Source: JAGNEJ01 sp043757865
Lineage (GTDB): Bacteria; Verrucomicrobiota; Verrucomicrobiia; Verrucomicrobiales; V1-33
Direction: 5' to 3'
Assembly: GCA_043757865.1 (NCBI GenBank)
Contig: JAYVOP010000060.1
Location: 1-31,737, forward strand
Length of the DNA stretch: 31,737 nt
Both the position numbers and the translations under genes were made by a program. This document shows, in pieces, positions 31,021-31,737 of this stretch. The first letter of the stretch is position 1, and the number at the start of each line of letters is the position of its first letter. The notes under the pieces are model-generated. The model was given only the letters and a program-made list of their open reading frames with translations, was not told the DNA's origin and searched no databases.

Positions 31021-31737
31021 CTGGCAGTCCGCTGCATCACCCCAGAGAAACAGCGCCCCCGCGAGTCCCCACTCCGCTACCGCAGCGCCTCACCAAGGCG
31101 CGCTCCAGCCCCCCCCCAACTGCCACTCAGAATCCCCGCCAGAGTTACATCGGACTCCCTTGTCAGCGAAAAACGTCGGCGCCGCGCCTTAAAACGGCAG
31201 CTCACTGCTTGGAAGCGGCAGCTCGCTGCTTGCAGGTGGAAGCTCACTGCTTGGAAGCGGCAGCTCGCTGCTTGCAGGTGGAAGCTCGCTGCTTGGAAGC
31301 GGAAGCTCGCTGCTTGGAAGCGGCAGCTCGCTGCTTGCAGGTGGAAGCTCGCTGCTTGGAAGCGGCGGCTCGCTGCTTGCAGGTGGAAGCTCGCTGCTTG
31401 CAGGTGGAACGGCGTTGTCGGGTCACAAAATGCTATTGTCACCCTACGAAAGCCTTCCGTAGCCGGATGGAAACCCCTCAAAAACCGCGATCTAAACCGG
31501 AAAACCCCCGGAATCCGCCACCCGCCGCCCCCAACCCCTCCCCTGGCCACCAGCGTCCGCCGACCATTCTCCCAACGCGCCACCTCCGGCCGCGCCTCTT
31601 CCACCAGCTCCCCATATTGCTTCGTAGAATCCACACCCAGCAGCCAGCCACGCTTCTCGCACGACAAAATATATTTCTCCCCCTCACCGAAAAACCTTGC
31701 TCCTCAGCGGCCTGCATCCCATTACTTGCCGCCCATG
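31021..31737. other. Non-coding right end with tandem repeats
   Basis: There are 717 bp without a convincing gene. Minus-strand frames are long here (one runs 31077-31667), but they exist because the 21-bp repeat has no stop in any frame. Their translations are a Gln/Ala/Arg-rich repeat flanked by low-complexity sequence. The part from about 31540 to 31690 reads KYILSCEKRGWLLGVDST on the minus strand, which could be the remains of a gene end, but no start or motif supports it. Confidence 0.45.
31199..31408. repeat. Ten tandem copies of a 21-bp repeat (two variants)
   Basis: There are ten exact 21-bp periods. Each unit starts AGCTC(G/A)CTGCTTG and ends either GAAGCGGC (type A) or CAGGTGGA (type B). 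The order is A B A B A A B A B B, with single-base variants in units 1, 3, 5 and 9. Each A unit contains the small inverted repeat GCTT-GG-AAGC. The period is a multiple of three, so all frames stay open on the minus strand. There are no unique spacers, so it is not a CRISPR array. Confidence 0.92.

Noticed and set aside
31199..31408. Repeat array as a CRISPR
   Set aside because: Units are directly adjacent with no unique spacers, and no cas genes are in the window.
31077..31667. 196-codon minus-strand frame across the repeats as a gene
   Set aside because: The frame is open only because the 21-bp unit has no stop; the flanks are low complexity, the start is not convincing and no domain is visible.
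1..31737. Insertion sequence or prophage
   Set aside because: No transposase, integrase or phage structural gene and no terminal inverted repeats with target duplications could be seen.

Overview
The window looks like chromosomal DNA of a Verrucomicrobiota-type bacterium (PVC group), GC-rich at roughly 58-60% by eye. The assignment rests on gene content. There is a Planctomycete-cytochrome-c/DUF1549/DUF1553 (PSD1) protein, a Tat-exported Gfo/Idh/MocA protein, a PQQ-type beta-propeller protein, a bactofilin-like protein and a GspL/GspM/secretin cluster of the kind seen in this phylum. Most start codons have no Shine-Dalgarno sequence in front of them. The taxonomic call is inference; there is no rRNA gene here.

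Layout. 1-4.8 kb: an MsbA-like ABC exporter, then on the minus strand a BrnT/BrnA-like toxin-antitoxin pair, a VanZ-like protein, YqgE/AlgH and a nitrilase-fold amidohydrolase, preceded on that strand by a glyoxalase I. 4.8-5.8 kb: an RRM RNA-binding protein with a long charged, disordered N-terminus, followed by a strong GNRA-loop hairpin. 5.8-6.56 kb: a gene-poor stretch holding the decayed remains of a Phd/PIN toxin-antitoxin module with its palindromic operator. 6.56-12.35 kb: a four-gene minus-strand secretion operon (GspL-like, GspM/PilO-like, a secreted GspC/PilP-position protein, secretin). 12.65-17.9 kb: a plus-strand set of three exported proteins (PSD1, beta-propeller, unknown). 18.0-19.8 kb: an unusual fusion of a Mrr-like domain lacking its active site with a bactofilin-like domain, then tcdA. 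19.8-21.7 kb: a lid-less Hsp70 and a small basic protein. 21.9-25.6 kb: an oxidoreductase, dprA with a conserved-looking unknown partner, and a small cyclic-nucleotide-binding-fold protein. 25.6-27.65 kb: a long, strongly strand-asymmetric leader and dnaA. 27.7-31.0 kb: a type IV pilin-like protein downstream of a membrane sulfatase/phosphotransferase-fold enzyme, then mscL. 31.0 kb to the end: a non-coding region with a ten-copy 21-bp tandem repeat.

How the parts connect. The GspL-to-GspD operon and the distant single pilin-like gene could belong to one envelope-spanning secretion or pilus machine. The PSD1, propeller, unknown and Gfo/Idh/MocA proteins are exported and fit a saprophyte that degrades complex carbohydrate. 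dprA and dnaA are ordinary chromosome-maintenance genes. The most interesting items are the dead-nuclease/bactofilin fusion with its own promoter and palindrome, the fossil toxin-antitoxin module, the C-rich dnaA leader and the 21-bp minisatellite.
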